Positions 15,020 to 25,590 of a DNA stretch of 64,000 nucleotides are shown here, piece after piece (position 1 is the stretch's first letter; every line of letters begins with the position of its first letter). The notes under the pieces are model-generated. The model did not search any database. It worked only from the letters and a program-made list of their open reading frames with translations, and was not told the origin of the DNA. Origin of the DNA: Setophaga petechia (lineage: Eukaryota > Chordata > Aves > Passeriformes > Parulidae); NCBI GenBank assembly GCA_024362935.1, contig JANCRA010000032.1, forward strand, positions 2,542,001-2,606,000, in the 5' to 3' direction. The translations under genes and the position numbers were made by a program.

Positions 15020-15175
15020 CAGTATCTGTCCTCCCTCCTGTACTATCTTATCCTCTACATCCATTTCCCTTCAAACCCCTCCTCTATATCCCCACTCCTT
15101 TTCTCCTATGCTATTTCCTTTCACCTCCTTTCCTTTAACCTCCTTTGGTTACCTCCTTCACAAGGAGGTAATCTG
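15020..15175 (+). repeat. Pyrimidine-rich tract ending in a small hairpin
   Basis: Roughly 150 bases of plus strand dominated by CCTCC/TTTCC runs. Its right end (15149-15171) is a perfect 10-bp inverted repeat, TTACCTCCTT / AAGGAGGTAA, with a 3-nt loop. No gene is recognised around it. Confidence 0.6.
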
Positions 15176-15814
15176 TTCTGTCTGCAGCAAACTGGAAGAA
15201 CACAGCTGTATTTAGGTAGAAGCATCTCACACACAACAGGCTTTTCTGTCAGCACACCACAGCAGCAGATGCACAAACAAGATGCAGGCATTTGTGAGAT
15301 ATACAAGAACATTGAAGGACACAAGTGGGCCAGGTCTAAATGTAACAGCTCAAGAATGTCAATGTTTTTTTGAAAATATCCTGCCAGTTTCATACAAGGT
15401 CTTAGCAGTATCTCACTGCTGTACATAATGAGTACTTTTAGTGAATACTGATGCACATTTACAAACCTCTGTTGTAGAGAAATCCTTGGTCACATTCTAC
15501 AAGCTGGACAGAAAGACTCCCTCACCTAAGGTCAAGATCTCAACTTGCCTGGAAATTCGGAGGAAAGCTATGTTACTCTCTCATATATCATCAAGATGGT
15601 TTTAGCTAAGTTAGGATCTACCTTGGTACTCCAATTTCCCAGTTCACTATTTATTGCATATTTGGTAAAATCATCATAAATTCAAGAATTTCACACTCAC
15701 TGGAAGTCCAGAATCAGCCCTCTTGCTGAGTGAATATACTTTACTGAAAGCTTCAAATGCTGTTTTCAGGAAGTCTTAACATATTTCTGTAGTACTGGCA
15801 CCTGCCTTTCCTCT

Positions 15815-16339
15815 GTGAGAGACCAAAGTGGCTGGATTGATGTGCTGACAGAAGCACAATGTCCACCTGTGTTGGCTCAGGAAATGTCATTAACTTTATG
15901 GTACAGGGAAAAGAGAGCAGTAATTGCCAGGAAAGCCTGGAGTGTTTGCCTTATCTCCTGGATACCTCCCTTACCGTGTACAACACAAACCACAAGGACT
16001 ATGACCCTACCATTCCCCTGTGCAGTCAAGACACACGCCCTCCTCTCAGTCATGCCCTGAATTTACAATGTTCCTGTCACTTTCTGTACTTCAATTGATT
16101 TGCTCCTCATTGTCAACCTGCTTTGTCTTGATTGTGGCATGGTTTTGCCTCACATGCCACCAGCCCGTGGTGACACTTCCCATAGCAAGCAAAGCACTGC
16201 AGAGAACAGAACACGGGAAGCAAAGGAAGGAAGGCAGCAGCAGCAGGAGGTGCCTGTGAAGCAGAAAAGGGAAATGCCTCCTTCTATATTAGAGCCAGAA
16301 GAATCAACTTCATCTGTAGGAAAAAGCTTATTGTGTTAG
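15815..16339 (+). other. Unassigned patch with several overlapping plus-strand open frames
   Basis: Four plus-strand frames of 79-81 codons overlap in this half-kilobase, which is somewhat richer in G+C than its surroundings. One frame (16020-16259) includes a hydrophobic run rich in Leu, Val, Cys and Phe that could look like a membrane segment. I recognise no family in any frame, and the frames contradict one another. It could be an old transposon fragment or an untranslated exon; it is not supported as a gene. Confidence 0.25.
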
Positions 16340-18244
16340 ATAAAGGTGCTCCTTTATTTATAGGTGTGATTTAAATACTTTTGAGGCTATGCCTATCTGT
16401 CTGACAGATGTGCATGAAGTAGATACACCCTAAAGCTTTCTTCTTCCAAGGTCAACAACATTTTCCAACAATGTTTCTGCAAAGGATGTCTGTTTGAGAT
16501 TTAGGTAGATAATCCAACAATGGAGAGGAAATTCAGTTTATCAGACAAGAAACAGGAAGAGAAGTGGCAAGCAGAAGTAAAGAACGTGTAAGACAGAGCT
16601 CTGAGCTGTGCTGCCTGTATTATTTGATCTCCCATCTCCCTTCAAATACAACAGGTAGAGGTTTCAAACTTCATCTCCAAGCAAGTCAATTGCTCTTCAT
16701 ATCCAGTCAAGAAATGGGTTTTTTCCCAACAGACATATCTACAAAGGGAGTCCTAAAGTATTATATTTCAACAGTGCATCTTACACACTAGCAACATGGC
16801 AATTAAAATTTGTGTAGCAGAGCACAGCCCAAAAGCCTGAATTAAATCTTAACAAGGAAACTGAACTGAAAGGGGATCCTTGGCCTTCTCATTTTCCTTC
16901 CTAATTCTAGTAAAATAATACAGAGACTAAGGAACCAGAACATATAGGAAACAAAGCAGTCATTTCTCCTAGCAGTCAGTTCACAGGGAGAACCTCCATT
17001 TAATACAGCATCTGTACAATCAGACTGGACTTGTACAGGTCTAAGAGATGATTAAAGACATCCAACCGTCAATATATCTGAGACCTTAAGATTGAAAATT
17101 CTGCTACCTAAGAAGGGGTACAGCCCCTTTAGTCTCAACTGACAGCAAATTAGACAGATGTAAAATAAGCAAGTTTCTGCAAAGGTGTTATCACTGTCTT
17201 CAGTAGGGGAGCCCAACACCCTCTGAAGATCACATGGTTCTTTTGCCACACTTTGGCAGGGTTCTTTGTTTCTCCATGGCTCCCTGCAAGCTACCACCCA
17301 CTACAGATTAAGTAAAAATTAGCTCATTAAAAATAAATTAAATCAGGAGCAAATGTATCTAGCAAAATACATACAGCCTGGATACAGATACTTGAAAACA
17401 GCACTGAAATCATGATTTGCTATCGACTTCGTACTGCAGCAGGGAACAGTGAGTAAAAGAGGTCACATCCACCTCAAAGTTTGAAAGTGCCAGAACTTCT
17501 AAATTTAAGAACACTAAATGTCAAGTTCCTGCCAAAAATACATATGCACCCCCCGCCATTTGCTCCCACCTAACATTTGCATAAGAGAGTCAGAGATACT
17601 CGTGAAAAAATTGGCAAGATATTGCATTCTCTGAGTTCCTAGAAGCAAGGAAGCCCACTGAATTAAGATCTTCAGAAGCAGGAAGAAAAACTTAATAAGC
17701 TTTTAATGAAGAGCTTTTGTGAAAAGCATTAACAAACAGTAGTTCTGCAGTGGGAAACTGTAAAGCAATCTTGTTTTCATCACAACAGGGTTTTTCTAGA
17801 GTTTGAGGGCAGAGACAAAGATGAGTCTCTGCCTCTGTTGCTTAAGTAACCCAGCAAGACCCTCCCAGCTGGGTCTCTACTACCAGCCTGGACAAGCTCA
17901 ACAGCAGAGGCTTCTGCAGAAGGATGATACCAGCCTGCGGATGGAGAGCTTCTGTCAACACCGTGCTGGACCACGCAGGCAAAATCCCCTCTAGGGTCTC
18001 TGCAGTCCAAACTGGGCTCTGATCAGCATATATTGACTTTACTCATGGTATGGGGGGAAACTATGCCACTGGGCTAAAGCTTCAAGTTCATTCTTAGCGC
18101 TGCTCCGCCAAACCCACATAAGACGGATGATGGTGCATCAGTACTGCAAAGGCATTTCTACCATATTTCACAACCATATTCCAGCTCAATAAACAGGCAA
18201 AAATCTGAAATATGCACCAAACTAAACACACAATCTGCTTCCTT

Positions 18245-18925
18245 TTAAGGCTTCTCAGCATAGGAAAGGAATCGTGAACCCCGGCCTGTAATAAATTCGG
18301 GGAGGTTAAACATCATCCCTGTGTTCGCTGTCTCGCTCCCGCGTCCCCCCGGAGGCGGCGGCTGTTTACGCGCTGTCCCTTCCACACACGCCGTTTCCGC
18401 GCACCGCCGCAGCCCGGCACGGCTCGGGACGAGCCACAGCGAGGGCCGAGCGCGCACGGACAGAGGCGGCAGCGCTGCCGGTGACAGCGCCGGCGACCGA
18501 ACCGGGCGGGCAGGGCCTCCCCAAGATGGGGGCTCGGCCGTGCCCGCCCGGCGCGGGGCCGCCTCCCGCCGCAGCCGCGCGACCCCCCGCGCTCGGCGCC
18601 CGCCCCGCGCCCTCTCCCGCTGCCCCCCGCTCCGCGGCCGGCGCCCATCGCTCACCTCCGCAGCCGCGGCTCGCCGGGCACCGCCCCGCGGCAGCCACCG
18701 GCCCCGCGCCCCCAGCGGCTCCGGCGCCCGCCCGCTCTGACGGCGCCGGGAGCGGCGGCCCCGCCCCGGCCCTGGCCCGGCCCCCTGCGGCCTCAGCCGG
18801 GCCGGCATCGCCCGCCCGTCCGCCCGCGCTGGAACGGGAGCGCTTCGGGCTGCCCCCGCTGGCTCCGGAGGATCCAAAAATATAGAAACTAGGATTCTCC
18901 TGTATCTTCGTCTGCAGTTAAGCAC
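18245..18925. promoter_or_regulatory. CpG island, promoter of an unidentified transcript
   Basis: This is a dense G+C and CpG-rich block with sharp edges in AT-rich DNA. Open frames run through it on both strands, as expected for stop-poor GC-rich sequence, and none resembles a known protein. On the minus strand a consensus donor, GCGGAG|GTGAGC, would end an exon at 18656. On the plus strand a YY1-like CAAGATGG lies at 18522-18529, so the direction of transcription is not settled. In human the gene next to COA5 here is INPP4A, but none of its coding exons were seen. A 5' non-coding exon of a neighbouring gene or of a long non-coding RNA is the likeliest reading. Confidence 0.75.
18656..18830 (-). 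other. Putative non-coding first exon of a minus-strand transcript
   Basis: The lower boundary is the GAG|GTGAGC donor at 18656/18655. The upper boundary is a guess within the CpG island because no initiator or TATA box fixes the start. No continuation exon was identified to the left, so the gene is unknown. Confidence 0.3.
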
Positions 18926-18929
18926 CGGC

Positions 18930-19340
18930 GGTAGAAGAAATTCTTCTTAATGTCCAAACTAAATTTCCCCACGCCCAGTTTATCACTACGTCCTTTTGTC
19001 CTGTCGCTGTTTGCCTGAAGGTAGAGGTGGACCCCCAGCTAGATACAGCCTCCTTTCAGGTGGCTGTAGAGTGCACTGAGGTCACCCCTGAGTTCCCTTT
19101 TCTCCAGGCTAAACAGCCCCAGCTCCCTCAGCTGCCCCTCACAGGACTTGGGCTCCACACCCTTCACCAGCTCCATTGCCCTCCTCTGGACATGCTCCAG
19201 CACCTCATTGCTCTTCTTGAATTGAGGGGCCCAAACTGGACACAGCACTCAAGGTGTGACCTCACCTTGAGTCCAAGGCGTGTGGAGTACAAGGGAAGAA
19301 TTACTTCCCTAGTCTTGCCGCTCACACTGATACGTTTTAG
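18930..19340 (-). mobile_element. CR1 LINE fragment, minus orientation
   Basis: The minus strand reads as the end of CR1 ORF2 and its 3' region. A translated stretch (19039-19248) contains [11 protein letters not shown] and [20 protein letters not shown], characteristic of the C-terminus of the CR1 reverse-transcriptase protein. Frame and length show a dead, 5'-truncated copy. It abuts the CpG island on one side and a (CCAT)n microsatellite on the other. Confidence 0.92.
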
Positions 19341-19349
19341 CATGTTTCT

Positions 19350-19422
19350 TCCATCCATCCATCCATCCATCCATCCATCCATCCATCCATCCATCCATCC
19401 ATCCATCCATCCATCCATCCAT
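19350..19422 (+). repeat. (CCAT)n tetranucleotide microsatellite
   Basis: About 18 uninterrupted CCAT units directly follow the CR1 fragment. Being pure and long, it is likely length-polymorphic. The Ile-His-Pro-Ser and Trp-Met-Asp-Gly periodic frames it creates are artefacts. Confidence 0.97.
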
Positions 19423-22400
19423 GTGCTTTTGTGTAACACAGGTTACTAACAAGTTACCTTTTGGGAACTCTCAGGAGGGAGGTGAGGGGTAAAGACTCTG
19501 AAGTGAGGAATCAGTGAGACACAGACACACTTGTCTGGATGCCTCCAGCCAACTGGGCATGACCTGCAGAGGACTGCTGCCAAGAACCAGCTGAGTCAGT
19601 CCCAACGCTGCTCTAGTGTAAGAATTTTAATTTGCCTGTTGCAGTTCCCTCATGCTGGAAGCTGCCAGCTGAAGTCCCCAGTATATTCTGAACTGGGATA
19701 GAGAAGCCAGGAGAGGCAGATTGAATTTTTCATTTTTCTTTCTGCATGTCATTGGTGAAATTCCATGAAGGACTCCCTGCTTAAAACCCACAGAATTTAT
19801 AGAGGAGCTATTTTCAATGCATAGTCAAACATGCATTATTTTTCACATTTACCTTTGCCCATCATTTAGCATAAAGCTAATGAACCCTGCCACATTTTTT
19901 AACAAAGAGACAGAAAATAAGAGTTCCTCTGCATACCATGCAAACTTAAAGTTATCCTTGCATAAAAATATTTAATATATTTGGTGAGAACAAGCTGGAA
20001 AGCAAGTAGATCTTGTCACTAGCACCTTTCAAATTAAATACAGATCCTGACAGAAAAAAAAAATCAGTGTTTATTTGCAGCTGATGACATTATTAATCAT
20101 CATCAACCAAAGTACTACCTTTGTAAACAGCAGGCTTGGACAACTCCCCACCAAGGACTCTGGAAGAACAATGTTTACTATTGATATTCATTTAGTATTT
20201 GATTTTGTTCATTTGATACTATTGATATTCATTTAGTATTAGGGAATAAAAACAGCACTAAAACCCAAGGGACCAGAAGGGCCTTACGTTGCATCAGTGC
20301 TGGACGATGTGGAGAATCACCGTGTTATTAGTGGGCAGAGCAGTCTGAATTACCCAGGGCAAAATACAAGAAAACCCAGCAGGGTAGGAATGGATATGCT
20401 AGAGAGGTTTTCCATTTACCTAATTTTTTTGTAAGATTACGTTTTCCTAATCTATATGTAATAAAACCTCACAAATAGAGGGGAGTTGTATTTCAGTAGA
20501 GTACTTTGAGAGCTGCTCTGGGACCATTAGCAGCTTTAAGATTATTTCACATTTTCTTCAAAGGTGTGTACACATGTAAAAACTCACTGCTAACTGTATT
20601 TGTGGACAACCCAACACCTGACAGTGATGAACAAAAGAACTGGGCCATCACATAGAAGTTCTGGAAGAGATGATAAGGCATGCTGTTCAAAACTTATATT
20701 ATTCTTCAATGGCCACATCTCAGGTTATACACACAGGAAAAGAACAAATAGCTACACCCTGGAAAAACAAGCCATACACTAGGAAAACATCAGAGTGAAA
20801 AACTACTGACTCTGAAAAAGGCATCAGGGTCATAAAGGACAGGGAATTGAACACAAGATCTCAACACGGTGTGTTAAGTGACAAAATGTGACACTCACCT
20901 TGGAAGCACAATCAATAGTGTAAAAGAAAGCAGGGGTTTTACCTGTACAGAGATCAATGAAAAAAATCACTAATAGAGGTTTATCTCCTTCCTAAAAGAA
21001 GATTGCAAATTTCCCCCCTGTGATGGGACTAAGGAAGGCAGGTATAACACAAGTCACAAGTTTGGGAAGTCAATCCATGTATTTCATTGCATCTTTTTCT
21101 TTTCAATTTTTAAACTTTCAAATGCATTCCAGCAGGAAAGCATAAGATATTACTAACCTCTTTGGAGAGCCATCCCCTCCTCTCCCAGAAGTGAAAATTG
21201 AAGTCAAATTCTAATCACAACACAGACACGCTCTTTCTACAGAGGGATTACTGGCTATTGAAATATTCTATCAAGAGAAAACATAATCAGATTTTATGCC
21301 ATTTTCAGGAGCTGATGCCTTTCACTGGCACAAAAGCTTCACAGAAGGTCAGACTAGAAGAAAGGTGTCTCTTACTTTAATTACTAATATAAAGCAGGAA
21401 GGGACCTGAATGTCCAGTCTCAGCTGATAAAGGGCTTTATGGAGTTTTTGGCCAACATAAATTGAGCAATACAAATTTTTGTATATCCAATAATCAATCC
21501 CCTCGATGCACTATTTATTCTTATCTTCCTCAGCATGCCAACAATCCAAAAACCTGTAACAGATTTCTTCCCACTCAGAACCCCAGAAATCATCCTTCTA
21601 TGACCTTTAGTGAGGTAGAGCTGCTACAGAACCAAAAGCTTGAGAAAACAGCTAATAAATATTAGACCTTTGTGACCTCAGAAAGACTTCAAAACTCTCC
21701 CCACCAAAAAAGCCTCAAAAGTTCCTGTCACAAATTGACTAGGAAAAGTTCATATTCCTCTTCCTTTGAGTGGTAATGAAAGACAACACAATACAATTTT
21801 ACAGTAGTACAACTTATCATTAGAACTTATGAATTATGAGCCAATTTGTGCTTTGCTATTTTTCCACAGCTCCTTTTAAAGCAATAGTAGCAATATTGCA
21901 GATTTTTTAAATCTTGTTCTAGGTCACAGAGATTTATTTGTATCATTTCCTCCGTCACTAAAAAATCTTTATGGAAATTATTCCATCCTCTTTAACTGCA
22001 GCCCATTAGTACCTACAGGCCAGCCAAAAAAGAATATTGCATATGAAAGCCTCCATCAGGACTCACTAACCTCAGCTTGACATAAGAATATATTTCCAAT
22101 GTTCAGCTACTAAAATACATTATTACTTGAAATATATAACCTTCCACTGACCTAATTAAGCAACTGTTAAAATGCTAACCTTGTTGCTTCTTCCATTTTC
22201 AGTGTTCAAGAACATCATAAATGAACTTTCAATAAATCCTGAAAATAAAGCATCGTCCACTTCAAGAAGCTGCTCTCTCTATGTTTACAGAATTTTCTTC
22301 CTACAGACTGTCAACCAAGTAATTGTGAAGTGTGCTACTTACAGAAATAACCAGTTAATGATTTTCTGAAGATATCTGCAATAAAACCATGCCAGAGACA

Positions 22401-25306
22401 GAAAATTCAGCAGGCAGATTTGGAAAAAGAAAAAAGAGAAAGGCTCTTAAGGTTTCTGGTTATTATTGTGTCAACTACAACTTCTGACTGGAATTAAGTC
22501 GTTGTGCTCTTCAGCTTTAGACAAGAAACATATTTACAATAAATACACATATTCTAAATGACCACTTATCAAGGCAGCATAAAATTCATCATGTTAACAA
22601 AGCTGCTACAGTTCTGTATTTGTAAATTTTCTAACCACAGGCTTGAACAACAGATACTGCTTACCACCTACATTCTGTGCCTGCATTTTTAGATGATGAC
22701 TTCATTTAATGCTGCTCTTATGAGTAGAAGGTGTCAAGCTAGTTTGTTCCAGGCTTTCACTGAAAACATATAATTTTAAATGTTTTCTTTGGAAAAAAGC
22801 ATCTCATCCAACCTGCTACTCCAGAAACTTGAAGAAGTGAAGAGAGACTAGACAACCAATTCCTTATGCCACCCAGTGAATAATGAAGCCCTTTATAATA
22901 AAAATGCACCCAGTCTGGGTGCAGAAAATATTTCAAAAGTGAGGGTTTTATAAAGATACTTTGTCTTTCCTTCTGAGAGGCACATCTTACATTCTAGATG
23001 TGTGATACTTTTTAAACACCAACCCCTTTCTCTCACTTTTCAAGGTATGTACACATGGGCCTTTGTTAAACAGACTCACATGCTTATCACTCTGTAGGGA
23101 CTTGAAACAACAATTAACAGTCTAAAGAATTTTCAGAGTAAATGACCACAGCCTATTTTTTATCATCATAAACATGTGAGCAGTTCTGCAACATGTGCTT
23201 ACAGCTCTGTAAATAGAACCATGTTTGCAGGATTGGACCACAGAGAGAACATTTAAATTGCTGAAACAGGATGTTGTAACACAGACAGGCCCTAACACTG
23301 ACACAGCCACAGCCTGCGAGGTCAGGCTCGGCAGCATTCAGCACCCTCTGACTCTCCATCATGGAAAACAAATGAGAGCAACAAGAGCAGCAGTGAGGTC
23401 CTTGCAAACTCTGCTCTTCACTTGTTCAACACAAATTATTAGCACTGCTTGTATTTGGGATTCTGAAGCTAGTATTAGCCCTTTGGCACCATGCCAACCA
23501 TTGGGCCTCAACAACTCAATTTCACAGATCCCCTCTTGCAAAACCTACCAAAGACTAGAAACATGCATTTGTTTTAGTAAAAGTCAGAAATGTTTTAGTG
23601 AAAGTCTGTAATGTAGCACAAGGCATGAAACAAAAACATCAATATATTTAAATAAAAACATTTTGTGCATTAAGGGAAAAGCTGTAATCAAATGCACAGG
23701 ACTTAGGGCATTAATGAAATGAATTATTTTTCTCAAAGGAGCATTAATATCTCTCAAGTAGGACAGTGCTCAAAGTCCCAAGACAATTATATAATTACTT
23801 ATCTTTAGACAGAGTATTATGTTACACAATATTGGAATTGAATAAGTCTCTTGAGCAAATCAGTATTTTGATTCCTGACAGTATTTTCATACTGTCCTAG
23901 GTAGTTTAGTGAACTGTTAGGAAGTTTTGACACTAACATTCTCTTGGATCAAATAATACATGTGTTCTGTTAATTATAAAATCCATAAATATCCAAGAGA
24001 TTTAATTTTAACACTTGATCTCCCCTGGATCAAGCTGATTACTAGAAATAAGTATGTGTCTGTCTATGATGTAGCAATGTTTCTGCTCCTTTCCAAAAGG
24101 AGTTGCTGCAGCACCCACCAACAGGAGAGGCTTAGTGATTATGGCTGAGAAAGGAACAAAGATCACTTGAACAATCAACCTACAAACCCATGCATTAGGG
24201 CACACCATGAAAGAGCCCTTGACTACCAAACTCACATACCATTCCCACTCCTCTCTCTAACTGACATTTAAATACCTGCCATCTGGCTTTATATTTATTT
24301 TTAGTACCTTTTTTATGTTTTTCCCCATGGAAAAGGTTTCTGAGTAATACTTTGAAATTAGAGTGTTAAGGTAAAAATACTCTTATAGACATAAACTATC
24401 ATTTTAGTGTATCTAAAAAGATAATATGGTAAGTAGGCTGTGGAAAACAAAGGATGCTTACAGCCCTTGAACAAATGAACTAGCTTCCACATGATCAACA
24501 GAACACAAAAATGTGAAATCAGAGTTGATTTAGGTAGCAAAAATAAAGTCCCACACACACAAGGAATACAAACATTCTCTGACTCATTACAGAACAGTTG
24601 CTTAAGACAGACAAAATTAGTCAATGTGTGCTCATTCACTGAAGTCATCAGTTTTAGAAAGAAAAAGCATTGCATACATCTGATCAGACTGAATGTGTAT
24701 CAGACACTTGGCTATAAATTCAGCCAAGAAAATTTACTATGGCTTTTTGCCCTCTCACTATTTCCTCATCTTGCTTCTAATCAGCTACTCTGGTTTCCAC
24801 ATGTAAGAGTTACAACACCATTTATTTCTTAAAGGTTTGACACTTAAAGAGGTGGGGACACTGAAGGAAGAAAAAGGAAATGTTCCTCTGGAAAAGCAGG
24901 CCTTATACAGAACCAGTAAATATTTACCACAGTCATGGTTTAAGCACTATTTAATGCTTCTTACTCCCATAAATCCCACTTCCTTAGCAGCGTGGGACTG
25001 AAAAACAGCACCACTCCCATCTATTACATGTTTATTGGGTAGCAAATTTACTGGAGAGGAAGCACCTTGCACACACATTTTACAACCTTGGTCAATTCCT
25101 CACCTCTGAAAATAGTTCTGTTACTATTATAATAGTTCAGAAACTTGTCTACTAAGGAAACTCTTCCTCAACACATCGAGTGTTGTTCCATACTTTGTAT
25201 TATTTCTAATAGTAAAAGATTATCAGAATTTATAGTAGAGTCACAAATGACAACTTTACTTCGAAACAGAATTACAACTTCTGCAGCTTGTTCTGAACTT
25301 CACATT
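19423..25306. other. Non-coding stretch between the CpG-island repeats and COA5
   Basis: AT-rich sequence with no recognisable exon on either strand. Open frames are short and unrelated to any family I know. The only structure noted is a 24-bp direct duplication near 20,176. If COA5 keeps its usual convergent neighbour, this would be the intergenic gap, but no 3' exon of such a neighbour is visible. Confidence 0.55.
20176..20240 (+). repeat. 24-bp direct duplication, period 41
   Basis: A 24-base segment at 20176-20199 (beginning TACTATTGATATTC) recurs exactly at 20217-20240, separated by 17 bases. No element is recognised around it. Confidence 0.8.
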
Positions 25307-25312
25307 TTTATT
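25307..25312 (-). terminator. COA5: Candidate COA5 polyadenylation signal
   Basis: TTTATT on the plus strand reads AATAAA on the minus strand, about 240 bases past the COA5 stop. It is the first canonical hexamer I see downstream and would give a short 3' UTR. Use of the site is inferred. Confidence 0.4.
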
Positions 25313-25548
25313 CCAAGTACATGACAGGTACTCATTTTGTCCAGAACTTGTAGCTTTATGCTTGCCTTCTTTTTAACATTTAAAATGCACATCCAGGACA
25401 ATCTGCTGGGATACTCAGGAGTAGATACCTTCCATGAGAACACTGCAGAAAATGATGCAGCAGGTACCATCTCCTTATTTTAGTCTCTGTTTTGTGTAGA
25501 GAGCTGATGAACCCTGAATTTCCATGGCGAGGTCTCTTGACGAGGACT

Positions 25549-25590
25549 TCAGTATCCCTTCCTTCCTCTGAATCTTGCCCTGGTATCCAA
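25549..25590 (-). CDS. COA5: COA5 coding exon 3
   Basis: The acceptor TTTTCAG precedes 25590. The exon encodes LDTRARFRGRKGY and the stop TGA (25551-25549). The basic Gly-Arg-Lys-Gly-Tyr end is the conserved COA5 C-terminus. Confidence 0.96.
   Translation of the reverse strand: MDTRARFRGRKGY

Larger units (their letters stand above)
1..18244. other. Long non-coding stretch, no gene recognised
   Basis: No coding exon could be supported on either strand. Open frames here are short, mutually overlapping, lack recognisable family motifs and show no consistent splice-site pairing. Transposon remnants are scarce; only a CR1-like terminal motif is seen, near 4,290. Local structure is listed separately: a tandem duplication near 9,727, a 14-bp hairpin at 11,656, a pyrimidine tract at 15,020 and a patch of overlapping frames at 15,815. 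The stretch could be an intron of a minus-strand gene starting at the 18.2-18.9 kb CpG island, or intergenic DNA; the sequence alone does not decide. Confidence 0.6.

Noticed and set aside
18245..18925. 226-codon minus-strand and 134-140-codon plus-strand frames in the CpG island
   Set aside because: Ala/Arg/Pro/Gly-rich translations in every frame are what stop-poor GC-rich DNA gives; no family resemblance.
19350..19422. Regular repeat considered as a CRISPR-like array
   Set aside because: A 4-bp unit with no spacers in a vertebrate sequence; a plain microsatellite.
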